A stretch of 64,000 nucleotides of DNA from Methylobacterium sp. J-077 (lineage in GTDB: Bacteria > Pseudomonadota > Alphaproteobacteria > Rhizobiales > Beijerinckiaceae), in the NCBI RefSeq assembly GCF_022829365.1, contig NZ_JAKSYJ010000206.1:1-64000 (forward strand), in the 5' to 3' direction. The notes beneath the pieces were generated by a model. It did no database searches. It had not been told where the DNA came from and was given only the letters and a program-made list of their open reading frames with translations. Numbering within the stretch: the stretch's first letter is position 1; each line of letters begins with the position of its first letter. Both the position numbers and the translations under genes were made by a program. Shown piece by piece: positions 1 through 8,774 of this stretch.

Positions 1-141
1 GACCGGGACGCCGTGGTCGCCGAGGCCGGGCTGGCGGTGCTGCTCACCCCGGCCGCCACCTTGGGCGTGTCCTACACCGGCCAGATCGGCGCCCGCGCCC
101 AGGACCACGCCGCCAGGGGCGCGTTCACGGTCAGGTTCTGA
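1..141 (+). CDS. Autotransporter beta-barrel domain, C-terminal end (partial)
   Basis: Frame 1 is open from the window edge to a TGA at 139-141 and encodes 46 residues. The pattern of an alanine/leucine stretch, then 'TLGVSYTGQIG', a 'DH' pair and a terminal 'FTVRF' is typical of the last two strands of an autotransporter barrel. Such proteins end in an aromatic residue that the BAM complex recognises during outer-membrane insertion. The passenger domain and most of the barrel lie outside the window, so the exported function cannot be given. The assignment rests only on this C-terminal signature. Confidence 0.7.
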   Translation, partial: DRDAVVAEAGLAVLLTPAATLGVSYTGQIGARAQDHAARGAFTVRF

Positions 142-766
142 CCCAGACCGCGGCCGCGGACGGCTCGCCATCGCCGCCGAGCCTGTCCGAGGTCGCCGAG
201 GGCCCGTGCCAGGACGCGTCAGGACGCGTCAGGGCTCTTCATGGCTCTTGGAGACGGACGATCGCCCGAGGTCGTCGGCTCTGAACCCGCGGCGGGCGGG
301 ACGCTCCGGCGGCCGACCTGTGCCGGTCGGATGCCCCAGCTGCAGCGCTGCGCAGGCGCGGATGGCCTGCCGGCCGATGGCGCGCACGGACGGCGACTTC
401 CTCGACCGCGCCCGGTTCGGGTGGAGACCAGAGAGAGGCCCTGGGGCGTTGCCGGGGCCCTCTCTCGTTTCAGGGCGCCGGCCGTGATCTTGCGGCCCGG
501 CACTATCGGATATGTGGTGCCGTCGCCCTCGTTGCGGACGCTATGGACTTCGGAACGACGGACGCCGCCATAGAGGATGTCGAGGGCGACATCGTCGACG
601 CACAGGTCAGGGCGCGGGATTTGTTAGGGCGCCAGCGCATCCTCGAAGGACCGCGCCCCGTAGCCCGAGACTGGAGTCGTCAAGATCCGTTCGATGCCGG
701 TGTCAGGTGTCGATCCGATCGAAGTTGCATCGCCACGCGTGGCACGGTCATCGCGGGACGAGGGCT
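142..766. other. Gene-poor stretch after the autotransporter
   Basis: Several overlapping short open frames exist here on both strands. None has a convincing ribosome binding site, recognisable family or credible composition. The only structure I can support is the hairpin at 431-466. Confidence 0.5.
431..466 (+). terminator. GC-rich hairpin, possible terminator
   Basis: GAGAGAGGCCC (431-441) can pair with the segment at 455-466, with one bulged C and a short GC-rich loop. GTTTC follows rather than a long T tract. It could be a weak intrinsic terminator or another structured element. It sits about 290 bases past the autotransporter stop, so its link to that gene is uncertain. Confidence 0.35.
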
Positions 767-1012
767 TCAGCCCATGAAATGCCAGGCTGCCTCGGCCGTG
801 TTTCGTCCTTCGGGCAGCTTGCCGTCGGGCCGGAGCACGACCTCGTCGATCCGTGCCTTCTCCGAGTGGTCCAGGGCGAGGTCCCGCTCCTTGACCGCGG
901 CGGTGTGCTCGCCCTTGGCGAGGTGCCGGGCCGAATGCCGATAATGGGCGGCGGCCCGCTCATGCTGATGGGCAGCCTTCGCGCAGGCTCGTTCCATCTC
1001 GGTCATCGACAT
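767..1012 (-). CDS. Small His/Ala-rich hypothetical protein
   Basis: This 81-residue protein is rich in His, Ala and charged residues and is predicted to be helical over most of its length. No signal peptide or membrane segment is visible. I place the start at the ATG at 1012, because GAGGAG lies eight bases upstream; a TTG two codons earlier would give 83 residues. The gene is on the same strand as the alanine-rich secreted protein and the PRC-barrel protein at 1062-2563. I do not recognise the family. The good Shine-Dalgarno site and coding-like composition make it a probable gene. Confidence 0.5.
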   Translation of the reverse strand: MSMTEMERACAKAAHQHERAAAHYRHSARHLAKGEHTAAVKERDLALDHSEKARIDEVVLRPDGKLPEGRNTAEAAWHFMG

Positions 1013-1061
1013 CGTCAAATCTCCTCGCAGAGCGCGTTCCGACGGTCCCGTCCAGGCCGTC

Positions 1062-1631
1062 TCAGTTGTGGACCTGCGACTGAGCCATCTCGCGGCCCCA
1101 GGTGGTCCTGGCAGCCTCGCGGGCGGCGCGTGCGGCGTTCGCAGTGGCCGTCGCGGCTCTCACGATGGACGCGCGCGCGCCGGAGGCCGCCTGGCGCATC
1201 GCCGCCACGTTCGCGCTGATCGAGACTGCGACCGCATCTTGGGATTTGTGGACCGCCAGCTGGGTCGCCTCGACGGATTTCCGTGCGGAATCGGCAGCCT
1301 TGCGCATCGCGGCGTTCGCCGCGCCCCCCGCAGCTCGGTTGGCTTCGGCGATCTTGGTCTCGGCGCGGGTGGCGGCCTCCGCGGCGTCGGTGGCGAGTTT
1401 CCCGATCGCGTCGGAGGACTGCTTCGGAGCATCCTTCAGCGCCGCCTTCGAGGCCTGCATCGCAAGCCGGGCCGCCTCATGGGCGGCATCGGCGGCTTGG
1501 CTCGCCTCGCGCCCAGCCTCCCGCATCGTCGCCGCGGCCCCCTCGGAAGGTGCCATCGGCGTTTGCGCGATTGCCGTGGTCATCGTCGACAGTGCGAGGA
1601 CCGTCGCCGTCAGGACCGTGATCGTTCTCAT
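1062..1631 (-). CDS. Alanine-rich secreted helical protein
   Basis: A start at 1631 gives 189 residues beginning with an N-terminal signal peptide (MRTITVL, a hydrophobic stretch, then cleavage near 'AIAQ'). The rest is an Ala-rich, Lys/Glu-spaced helix with heptad-like AxxAxxx repeats, probably a long coiled coil in the periplasm. An in-frame ATG four codons upstream exists, but GAG seven bases before 1631 favours the shorter form. The composition resembles periplasmic, apolipoprotein-like helical proteins; no enzymatic motif is visible. It is followed on the same strand by the PRC-barrel gene's 3' side (1694), so the two may be co-expressed. The function is unknown. Confidence 0.6.
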   Translation of the reverse strand: MRTITVLTATVLALSTMTTAIAQTPMAPSEGAAATMREAGREASQAADAAHEAARLAMQASKAALKDAPKQSSDAIGKLATDAAEAATRAETKIAEANRAAGGAANAAMRKAADSARKSVEATQLAVHKSQDAVAVSISANVAAMRQAASGARASIVRAATATANAARAAREAARTTWGREMAQSQVHN

Positions 1632-1693
1632 GGGACATCTCATTCATCTGTCGGGGAAAGGCAGCGGCCGTTGGCCGGTCGATGCGGCGAGGC

Positions 1694-2563
1694 TCAGTCC
1701 GTCCCTGGGGTCTTGGCGGCGGCGCTCCAGTAGGCGTCCGCCTTCGCGGTCTGCTGGGCGAACGGCTCCGCCTTCGTGAACCGGCCCTCGGTGATCCGCG
1801 GGGCCTGGTCCATGCCTTCTTTGCTCGTGTCGAGGACGAGGATGTTCAGGTTCGGCGTGACCTTGAACTGGTCCCAGGGGACGGCGATGTGACGCTCGCC
1901 GAGGCCGAACACGCCGCCCCGGGCGACGACGAGGTAGGCGATCCTGCCGCCCTCCGGCCCCATGACGATGTCGTCGACGCTGCCGAGCGCGACGTTGCCG
2001 GCGGTGCGCACCTCGCTCCCGAGCAGATCGTCGGAGCGAAACGCGGTCATGCGCGACGCGACCGGCTTGGCGAGCGCGAGTTCCTGCTTGCGGAAGCCGA
2101 GGGCGTTCGCGACCCGAAGATCGCGGCCCTGCAGGTCCGTTTTGTAGGCATCGTAGCTGGCCCGGATCTGGACCAGCACGTCCTCGCAGGGCTGCTGCCT
2201 GCCGTGGCGTGCCAGGATGTCGGCGCCGGCCAGCAGGACCCGGACCTCGTATCCGGGGCGGGCGCTGGCGTAACGCATCATCGCGGACGCGGCGCCCATC
2301 GCCATGCCGGCGTCGGACCCCAGGCTGCCCGCCCAATACCCGCCGAGCGGGTAGCCGTAGCCGTAGCCCGATCCGCCGAGCCAGTATCCGTCCTTCTCCA
2401 TCCGGGCGTCGAAGACCTTGAGATGGTCGAGGCAAACCTGGGCCGGCTTGTCGTCCGTCTCCGTGAGCGGACCGACTTTCGGCTCCTCTGCAGCACGGAG
2501 GGGGCTTGCGAGGGCGAGGGCGGTGCAGGCCCCGAACGTCAGGGGGCGGATGAGGCGGCGCAT
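1694..2563 (-). CDS. Secreted PRC-barrel domain protein
   Basis: The 289-residue product starts with a signal peptide (MRRLIRPLTF..., cleavage near 'LRAAEE'). A Gly/Tyr-rich patch lies around residues 59-77. A PRC-barrel domain lies at about 175-245 ('LLGSEVRTAGN', 'VDDIVMGPEG', 'IAVPWDQF'). PRC-barrels are small beta domains also found in photosynthetic reaction centre H subunits and RimM. In secreted rhizobial proteins they are common in stress-induced genes of unknown role. The open frame extends upstream to 2857, but AGGA before the ATG at 2563 together with the signal peptide fixes the start. Two cysteines in the N-terminal half may form a disulfide. It lies beside a BON-domain gene, a frequent partner. 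Confidence 0.8.
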   Translation of the reverse strand: MRRLIRPLTFGACTALALASPLRAAEEPKVGPLTETDDKPAQVCLDHLKVFDARMEKDGYWLGGSGYGYGYPLGGYWAGSLGSDAGMAMGAASAMMRYASARPGYEVRVLLAGADILARHGRQQPCEDVLVQIRASYDAYKTDLQGRDLRVANALGFRKQELALAKPVASRMTAFRSDDLLGSEVRTAGNVALGSVDDIVMGPEGGRIAYLVVARGGVFGLGERHIAVPWDQFKVTPNLNILVLDTSKEGMDQAPRITEGRFTKAEPFAQQTAKADAYWSAAAKTPGTD

Positions 2564-2603
2564 GGAAGGTTCCTCGGTGGGATGGGTAGGCCGCGGGCGT
2601 TCG

Positions 2604-3254
2604 TCAGACGATGGTGAGGTCGTTCTCGACGATGCCGACGCCCGGGGAGCTCCACGCCGTCGTGGCGGCGAGCCGGCGCTCGTGCTCGGTGTGGACGCTG
2701 CCCGTGAGACGGACGTGGTCGCCCTAGACATCGATCCCGACGCGCTTGGGATCGAAGAACCAGGAGCGCCCCAGCGCGACCTTGATGTCCTGGGCGATGT
2801 CGTGGGCGTTGGCGCGCGGCTTGATGGTGATCCGGTTCGAGAGACCGACGACGCCAAGCAGCGACCGGACGTCGATGGCCGCGGCGTCCTTCTGGAAGTT
2901 CCAGTCGACGGCCCCGTCCAGGCTCACCCATCCGTCCTGCACCTGGGCCGTGATGGTATCGGGAAGGATCGCGGCGTCCCAGTCGAGCCGGTTGAGGACG
3001 GCCGCGGCGATGTCCTCGTCGGTGCGCCGATGCTCGAACGGCAGGTCCACCGCGATCTCCTCGGCGATGGCCTTGACCCCGTTGACCCGGCGGGCGGCGG
3101 CCTCGGCAGCGTGCTTCTGGGCGAAGCTGGTCACGCGCCCGGTCAGGGTGACAATGCCGTCCTTGGCCGTCACGGCGAGATCCGTCGCGGTCACGCTCGG
3201 GTCCCAGGCCAGCTCGGCGGCCACGTCCTGCGTCAGTCTCTCGTCGGTGATCAT
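2604..3254 (-). pseudogene. Triple-BON domain protein interrupted by an amber codon
   Basis: The frame from the ATG at 3254 (GGAG five bases upstream) encodes a cytoplasmic protein with BON domains at about residues 5-65 and 78-145. A third BON domain is cut by TAG at 2724-2726. Beyond the TAG the same frame continues to TGA at 2604-2606 and encodes 'GDHVRLTGSVHTEHERR', which aligns with the ends of the two intact paralogues at 8051-8698 and 14243-14893. A single substitution (for example TCG or CAG to TAG) explains the break. If translation stops there, the product is 176 residues and lacks most of the last domain. BON domains bind phospholipid or act in stress responses. An FNR/FixK-type box lies about 200 bases upstream (3450-3463). 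Confidence 0.75.
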
Positions 3255-3449
3255 GATGGCTCCCCCTCGTCGGTGCGATCCGGACGGCGGGTGGGCCGGT
3301 GGATCTGCTCGACGGCAAGCTAGCGTCCCGGCCCAATACATGCGCCCAGCAATTATGAGATTTAGCTATGCAAGGACGACCCGACCGCTGGCCATGCCAA
3401 TGATCATCAATCCGGCGATGACTGCGGTGGAGTTTTTTGTCGTCAAAAT

Positions 3450-3463
3450 TTGATTTGGATCAA
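3450..3463. promoter_or_regulatory. FNR/FixK-type box
   Basis: TTGAT-TTGG-ATCAA is an exact match to the TTGAT-N4-ATCAA consensus of FNR/ANR/FixK regulators. It sits about 195 bases upstream of the minus-strand BON gene start at 3254. Similar boxes precede the other two BON genes. Confidence 0.6.
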
Positions 3464-3541
3464 ACCAGATCATGCCGGCGAACCCCCGCTGGTGCCAAGG
3501 GCGCGGCGAATGTCGATATCGGTCGCGCGACGCCGAACGGG

Positions 3542-4471
3542 TCAGACGCCCACGCCTTGAACGTCCTCCTCGTTCGAACCCGTGGGTTGGAGCACGTGGG
3601 CGAGCGCGTGGATGCTTTCCGTGATGTGTATCAGCACCGTCCGTATCCTCGGCGTGTCGCGGTTGTCCTTGTGGACCAGCAGCAGGATGTCCGCGCTGGG
3701 CGGCTCGGTCGGCACCTCCATGCGGATCAGCCGAGGTTCCTCGTCGCCGCGGAACCGGGCCAGGCAGGCCAGCCCCCCGCCGTTGGCGGCCGCAAGCACG
3801 GCGGCCTCGTGGCTGCTCGTCTGCAGGACGACACGGGACATCGGGGCCATCTCGGTCAGCCAGGCCGACTGCGTCATCTCCTGGCTGTCCTCCATCTGCG
3901 TGATGAGGTGGTGGTCAGGGCAGCCCTCCTCGAAGTTCAGTTCGCCGCGCTCCAAGATGTAGTCCGACGTGGCGTAGAGGCCGAAGGCGATGCCGCCGAT
4001 GCGCCGCACCACGAGGTCGTGCTGCTCGGGCTGCCTCATCCGCACGGAGACGTCCGCCTCGCGCATCGCCAAGCTCAGCTCCCGTGGGTTGGGAATGAGC
4101 TCGATCATGATGTCGGGATGCCTGGCATGCAGGCTGGCGAAGCTCGGTGCCAGCAGGTGCGCGGCCATGGTCTCGGCGCAGGTGACCCGCACCAGCCCGC
4201 GCAGGCGGGTATCGCGACCGGTGACGTCCCGCTCCAGGGCGAGGGCCTCGGCCTCAAGCCGCTCGGCCTTCTCGCGCACCTCCTCTCCCGCCAGCGTCGG
4301 CACGTAGCCTTCGGGGGTGCGGTTCAGCAGGCGTACCGCGAGGGTCGCCTCCAACGTGTTGAGGCGTCGGCCGACCGTCGATTGCGAGACATGGAGCACC
4401 CGGGCGGCGGCCGACAGACTCCCGTGCCTCACCAGGGCCAGGAAAAATCTCAGGTCATCCCAGTCTAGCAT
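3542..4471 (-). CDS. LysR-family transcriptional regulator
   Basis: The 309-residue protein starts with 'MLDWDDLRFFLALVRHGSL', the winged helix-turn-helix of LysR regulators (about residues 1-60, including 'SAAARVLHVSQSTVGRRL'). A LysR substrate-binding domain follows (about 90-300). The open frame runs further upstream to 4615, but the ATG at 4471 has GCGAGG eight bases before it and gives the usual LysR length. The gene is divergent from the OsmC-like gene at 4619, with 147 bases between the starts. That is the standard arrangement for a LysR regulator that controls its neighbour and itself. The inducer cannot be deduced from the sequence. Confidence 0.88.
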   Translation of the reverse strand: MLDWDDLRFFLALVRHGSLSAAARVLHVSQSTVGRRLNTLEATLAVRLLNRTPEGYVPTLAGEEVREKAERLEAEALALERDVTGRDTRLRGLVRVTCAETMAAHLLAPSFASLHARHPDIMIELIPNPRELSLAMREADVSVRMRQPEQHDLVVRRIGGIAFGLYATSDYILERGELNFEEGCPDHHLITQMEDSQEMTQSAWLTEMAPMSRVVLQTSSHEAAVLAAANGGGLACLARFRGDEEPRLIRMEVPTEPPSADILLLVHKDNRDTPRIRTVLIHITESIHALAHVLQPTGSNEEDVQGVGV

Positions 4472-4618
4472 TCGGCGAACCTCGCCAATTCTGCGGCCCT
4501 CGTCGTCATATTTGGTGACCTCATCGGAGGCCCAAAAGCCTAAACTAGAAAATACGAGATGCATATCGAGCAAATATTTCCGCCCGAAAGTCGGTCGGGA
4601 TGAGATGCTAATCAAGAA

Positions 4619-5191
4619 ATGGAATTTCGCATGGCTAAGCTACCCCACACGCCCGACATCCCGAAGCCGTCCCTCGTGAGCAAGCGCGAGCTCGACGTCG
4701 TCGTGGCCAAGGCGAAGGCCGATCCGACCGCGGTCCGGACCCTGCGGTGTCGCACGGTCGCGCAGGGGCGGCTTCACCAGCTCAACTACATCCGGAACCT
4801 GCCACCGCAGCCGGTGATGGAGGACGAGCCGGAAGGCCTGCTCGGCGAGAGCACCGCCCCGAACGCCTCCGAGGCCCTGCTCGCCGCCCTGGGATCGTGC
4901 TTGTCCATCGGCATCCACGCCAACGCCCTGTCACAAGGCATCCCGATCCGCTCGCTGGAACTCAACGTCGAGGCCGACATCAACATGACCTCGGTCTGGG
5001 GCAGCGGCGACCTTGGCCCGAAGACCATCGGATTCGAAGTCATCCGGGTTTCCGTCAGCATTGATGCGGACGCATCGCGAAAGGCTCTGGCGGCGCTGAT
5101 CAAGCACACGGTGCTGTGGTCACCGGTGGCCAACACCCTCCACAACCCGGTCCACCTCGACGTCGCCCTCGCACCCATCACCCTCGGCTGA
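4619..5191 (+). CDS. OsmC-family protein
   Basis: The 190-residue protein has the OsmC/Ohr fold signature 'NASEALLAALGSCLSIGIHANA' region, with one conserved cysteine in 'LGSCL'. OsmC and Ohr enzymes reduce organic hydroperoxides with two cysteines. Here the second position, in 'WSPVANTLHNPV', is Ser rather than Cys, so a classical two-cysteine peroxidase cycle is unlikely. An internal ATG four codons in (MAKLPHTPD) is an alternative start. The gene is divergent from a LysR regulator and lies 13 bases before the HWE kinase gene, so the latter two may be co-transcribed. Confidence 0.82.
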   Translation: MEFRMAKLPHTPDIPKPSLVSKRELDVVVAKAKADPTAVRTLRCRTVAQGRLHQLNYIRNLPPQPVMEDEPEGLLGESTAPNASEALLAALGSCLSIGIHANALSQGIPIRSLELNVEADINMTSVWGSGDLGPKTIGFEVIRVSVSIDADASRKALAALIKHTVLWSPVANTLHNPVHLDVALAPITLG

Positions 5192-5204
5192 AGCGAGGAC
5201 GGAC

Positions 5205-6353
5205 ATGACCGCGACCTCGTTCCTCTTCGCGATGGGACACCGTTTCGTCCGGCGGATGGGAGAACGAAGGGGACCGATCCCGTCGCTCGGACCAAGGCCC
5301 GATCCGGAAGCGCTCGACGAGCGGGACCTCGACCGTCTCGTGACGGAGGCGAAGACCCATACGGTCGCCTTGGCGCTGAGTGAGGAACGCCTCCGCTTCA
5401 CCCAGGAAGCCGGTCGCATCGGATCGTGGACCCTCGATCTCGCGACGATGTCGCTCGACGCCTCGGAGGGCTGCAAGGCGAATTTCGGTCGCGACCCGAA
5501 CGCCGCTTTCACCTACGAGGCCTGGATCGCGGGGGTCCATCCCGATGACAGGGCACGCATGAAGGCGGCGGTCTCGGACGCCATCGCGGGGCGGACCCGA
5601 TACGACCACGAGTTCCGGATCACCTACCCGGGCGGCGCGATCCACTGGATCCATGCAAGGGGACACGCCTCCTACCGACCGGACGGCACGCCCCTGACCA
5701 TCGCCGGCATCTCGCTCGACATCACCGACCGCAAGCGCGTCGAGGATCACCGCGACCTGCTGGCGAAGGAACTGGCCCACCGGGTCAAGAACACCCTCGC
5801 GACGGTTCAGTCGATCATCCGCCATACGCTCAGGACATCCGCCTCGCTTGAGGATGCCGAAGCCACCCTGGATGCCCGCATCATGGCACTGGCGGGCGCC
5901 CACGACGTGCTCATCCGCGACACCTGGGAGGGCGCGACCCTCGCCGACGTCGTCGCTGTGACCCTGCGTCCGTTCGGGGCCGAGCAGGCGGATCGGTTCA
6001 GATCCGAGGGACCGACCGTGCACCTGACGTCCCGGGTGGCACTCGCCTTCGCCATGGCGCTGCACGAACTAGCCACCAACGCGGTCAAGTACGGCGCGCT
6101 GTCCATGGATGACGGGAGCGTCCTGCTGACGTGGAACATCCTCGACGGGGTCGGCTCGGACCGGCTGCGCTTCCGCTGGCAGGAGTCCGGGGGGCCCCTC
6201 GTCGTTCCGCCGACCCGGACGGGCTTCGGCTCCCGCATGATCGAGCGCGCGTTGGCCATCGAGATCGGCGGGGCTGCCGACATCGCGTACCACGCAGCCG
6301 GCATTCACTTCACGGCCGAGGCGCCCCTGAACGGCATTTCCCGGGATGGCTGA
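5205..6353 (+). CDS. PAS-HWE family sensor histidine kinase
   Basis: This 382-residue cytoplasmic protein has a PAS domain at about residues 57-160 ('RIGSWTLDLATM', 'GGAIHWIHARG'). It is followed by an HWE-type dimerisation domain whose phospho-accepting His lies in 'KELAHRVKNTLATVQSI'. The ATP-binding domain has the N-box 'HELATNAVKYGAL' and the 'WQESGG' motif that names the family. HWE kinases are enriched in Rhizobiales and often sense light or redox through PAS or feed the general stress response. No membrane segment is visible and no response regulator is adjacent, so it is an orphan kinase. It follows the OsmC-like gene closely. Confidence 0.88.
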   Translation: MTATSFLFAMGHRFVRRMGERRGPIPSLGPRPDPEALDERDLDRLVTEAKTHTVALALSEERLRFTQEAGRIGSWTLDLATMSLDASEGCKANFGRDPNAAFTYEAWIAGVHPDDRARMKAAVSDAIAGRTRYDHEFRITYPGGAIHWIHARGHASYRPDGTPLTIAGISLDITDRKRVEDHRDLLAKELAHRVKNTLATVQSIIRHTLRTSASLEDAEATLDARIMALAGAHDVLIRDTWEGATLADVVAVTLRPFGAEQADRFRSEGPTVHLTSRVALAFAMALHELATNAVKYGALSMDDGSVLLTWNILDGVGSDRLRFRWQESGGPLVVPPTRTGFGSRMIERALAIEIGGAADIAYHAAGIHFTAEAPLNGISRDG

Positions 6354-6491
6354 CCGCAATGCGTGCGTCCTGGGCGCCATGCCCTGCAAATCTGCACCTC
6401 CGGTCGCCGCATTCGGTTCCGTTCCGTGTCGTCGCGGGCGCGTTGTCCCGATGCGACGCCCAACGTCGGCAGCCCAAACCGGGAGGTGACG

Positions 6492-6710
6492 ATGTTCGAA
6501 GCCGACGCCTACTCCGATCTCGCCAGATCGGTCGTGACCGTTCGTGACCGGGCAAGCGACGGCCGTTCCCGGGACGACGTGTCGGTCAGGTTGGCCGCCG
6601 GTGTCCTGCAGTGCGCCTTCCGGCTCGACGAGGAAGCACGCGATGCCTTCCCCGATCTCGCTCGGCAGCAGGAGGGGATGCAGGCCACCGACCGCTGGAG
6701 GGGCAGCTGA
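6492..6710 (+). CDS. Small hypothetical protein
   Basis: This 72-residue, acidic, helical protein has GGGAGG five bases before its ATG at 6492, a strong start. No signal peptide, membrane segment or known motif was recognised. One Cys lies in 'GVLQCAF'. It is located between the HWE kinase and the Crp/Fnr regulator on the same strand, 57 bases before the latter, and may be in one transcript with it. Confidence 0.6.
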   Translation: MFEADAYSDLARSVVTVRDRASDGRSRDDVSVRLAAGVLQCAFRLDEEARDAFPDLARQQEGMQATDRWRGS

Positions 6711-6767
6711 GCCGAAGTCTCCCACAACGTCTTCGACGAGACCGCACCGAACCGGAAGGACAGGCCC

Positions 6768-7505
6768 ATGTCGATCCATTCAATCCCGGTCAGGCCCGTA
6801 CCCTTCCCGGCCGTCGCGCCTGCGTACCAGTGCGACGGCGTCGACAAGGTCCGTCTCATCAGCCTGGCAACGGACCTGCCGCTGGCGGAGCGCGACGCGC
6901 TGGAGCCGCTGAGCCGTCGCGTCGCCCTCGACCAGAAGCAGACCCTTTACGGACAGGACGAGCCCGCGGTCTCGGTCTTCAACGTCACGTCCGGCGCCCT
7001 TCGCCTGTACCGCATCCTTCCTGACGGACGACGCCAGGTCACCGGGTTCGCCTTCCCCGGGGACTTCCTCGGGCTTTCCATGCTCGACCGGTTCGCTGTC
7101 TCCGCCGACGCCCTTGGGCCAGTCACGGCATGCCGCTTCGAACGGCTGGCCTTCATGGACCTGCTTCGCGGGCAGCCCGGCCTGATGATGCACCTGCACG
7201 AGATCATGGGACATGAGCTGTCCCGGGCCAAGGACATGATGATGCTGCTCGGGCGGCGGACCGCGGACGAGCGGATCGCGACGTTCCTGATGGGACTGCA
7301 GGAGCGATACGTCCGGATCGGGCGGTCCTCGGTCACCCTGGAACTGCCGATGGGGCGTCTCGACATCGCCGACCATCTCGGCCTGACCATCGAGACGGTA
7401 AGCCGGACATTCTCCAGGTTGGACCGGGACCACTGCATCCTGATCGTGCCGGGCGGCGTACGCCTCGTGGACCATGACCGCCTCGCACGGATGTCGGCGC
7501 ATTGA
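6768..7505 (+). CDS. Crp/Fnr-family transcriptional regulator (FixK-like)
   Basis: The 245-residue protein has a cyclic-nucleotide-binding-like beta roll at about residues 30-150. A C-terminal helix-turn-helix follows ('LDIADHLGLTIETVSRTFSRL'), whose E-SR recognition residues match the FNR/FixK subgroup. The N-terminus has only one Cys, not the cluster that holds the [4Fe-4S] centre of true FNR, so it is more like FixK, which does not sense oxygen directly. FixK-type proteins bind TTGAT-N4-ATCAA. Boxes of this kind occur upstream of the BON genes at 3254, 8051 and 14243, making this protein the natural local candidate regulator, though direct control is inferred. Confidence 0.87.
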   Translation: MSIHSIPVRPVPFPAVAPAYQCDGVDKVRLISLATDLPLAERDALEPLSRRVALDQKQTLYGQDEPAVSVFNVTSGALRLYRILPDGRRQVTGFAFPGDFLGLSMLDRFAVSADALGPVTACRFERLAFMDLLRGQPGLMMHLHEIMGHELSRAKDMMMLLGRRTADERIATFLMGLQERYVRIGRSSVTLELPMGRLDIADHLGLTIETVSRTFSRLDRDHCILIVPGGVRLVDHDRLARMSAH

Positions 7506-7524
7506 TCCTCCCGCGCGAGGCCGC

Positions 7525-7782
7525 CTAAAGGCCCGGGGGGCGCACCGGCGGTCGCTTGATGTCCTGCCAGCGAGACCGCGCGCCGGACGTGCCGGGGGCC
7601 TGCACGGTTCCCGTGTCGACGGGGTCCCGTGGGCGGATATCGCCCGGTACGACCTCCTCCGAATGCGGCATGTTCGGGCCGTTGGACCCGGCCTGGTCGC
7701 CCGCCGTGGGCGCCGCCCGGACCGTCGTCGCGACCAGAAACGCCCCCAGGGCGGCGAGCATGGTCTTGCGTGTTCCTGACAT
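7525..7782 (-). CDS. Small secreted hypothetical protein
   Basis: From the ATG at 7782 (GAGGAAG eight bases upstream) an 85-residue protein is encoded. It has a signal peptide ('KTMLAALGAFLVATTVRAAP') followed by a Pro/Gly-rich hydrophilic tail and no cysteines. It is divergent from the BON gene at 8051, and the FNR/FixK-like box at 7866-7879 lies 84 bases upstream of this start, so both genes could share that site. No family was recognised. Confidence 0.55.
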   Translation of the reverse strand: MSGTRKTMLAALGAFLVATTVRAAPTAGDQAGSNGPNMPHSEEVVPGDIRPRDPVDTGTVQAPGTSGARSRWQDIKRPPVRPPGL

Positions 7783-7865
7783 TGTCCGGGCTTCCTCATC
7801 CCCGGGACGCCGGTTTCGGCCGCCCCACGTGATGGCCAGCATGCGCGCGACACCACCAACGGACT

Positions 7866-7879
7866 TTGCGCTGGATCAA
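7866..7879. promoter_or_regulatory. FNR/FixK-like box between divergent genes
   Basis: TTGCG-CTGG-ATCAA has one perfect and one degenerate FNR half-site with the correct 14-base span. A TAGGGT element starts at 7901, about 31 bases from the box centre, as expected for a -10 region of a class II FNR-type promoter reading towards the BON gene at 8051. Confidence 0.5.
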
Positions 7880-8050
7880 GGACGCGACGGGCCCGGGGAA
7901 TAGGGTTCGCTCCATCGGCACGGACGGAACGAGCCGTTGCCGGGACAGCCATCGGCGGTCGCCAGCACCGGAAGTCTTCGCTGTCGCGATCCGGCTCGCC
8001 CAGGCGACGGCGGCGGCCGGATAAATCTCCCACCATCGAGGAAACGCACC

Positions 8051-8698
8051 ATGACCATGGACAAGACCTTGCAGACCAACGTCCTCGCGGAACTCAACTG
8101 GGAGCCGAGCGTCACCGCCGCGCATATCGGCGTCACCGCAAAGGACGGCATCGTCACCCTGACCGGGCACGTGCAGAGCTACATGGAGAAGTACGCCGCC
8201 GAGCGGGCCGCCGGCCGCGTCAAGGGCGTGCGCGCCGTCGCCGAGGAGATCGAGGTCCGCCTCCCCACCCATGCCCGCAGGAACGATGACGAGATCGCGG
8301 TGGCGCTCCTGCAGCGCCTCGACTGGAACGTCTCGGTTCCCGACAAGGCCGTCCAGGTCAAGGTCGAGAAGGGTTGGGTGACCCTCACCGGCGCGGTCGA
8401 CTGGCAGTTCCAGAAGGAAGCCGCGCAGCACGACATTCGCGGCATGCTTGGCGTGGTCGGCATCTCCAACTGGATCACGATCAAGGAGCGGCCCAGCGCG
8501 GTGAGCATCGGCGCCGATATCACCAAGGCGCTGCACCGGAGCTGGTACGACCCGAAGACGATCAACGTCAGCGCCAGCGGCGGCACGGTCCACCTGACCG
8601 GCACGGTGGACACTTGGTACGACCGGCAGATGGCCGGTTGGACAGCCTGGGGTGCTCCCGGCGCCACCACGGTCGAGAACGACATTCGCGTCGTCTGA
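8051..8698 (+). CDS. Triple-BON domain protein
   Basis: The 215-residue protein consists of three consecutive BON domains at about residues 5-65, 75-140 and 145-214. Each has the pattern 'VTAKDGIVTLTGHV', 'VEKGWVTLTGAVDW' or 'GGTVHLTGTVDTW'. No signal peptide is visible, so it is probably cytoplasmic, unlike secreted OsmY. GAGG nine bases before the ATG at 8051 supports this start; a second ATG lies two codons in. It is a close paralogue of the interrupted gene at 2604-3254 and the gene at 14243-14893. Proteins of this type are usually induced by osmotic, envelope or low-oxygen stress. Expression from an FNR/FixK-like site (7866-7879) is likely. Confidence 0.85.
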   Translation: MTMDKTLQTNVLAELNWEPSVTAAHIGVTAKDGIVTLTGHVQSYMEKYAAERAAGRVKGVRAVAEEIEVRLPTHARRNDDEIAVALLQRLDWNVSVPDKAVQVKVEKGWVTLTGAVDWQFQKEAAQHDIRGMLGVVGISNWITIKERPSAVSIGADITKALHRSWYDPKTINVSASGGTVHLTGTVDTWYDRQMAGWTAWGAPGATTVENDIRVV

Positions 8699-8774
8699 GG
8701 CCGCCCCGAACCTCGACGCATTGGGCGGTTCCCTCGCATCGCCCGATGCGACCGCCCTCAGGAGCGCCCGATCG

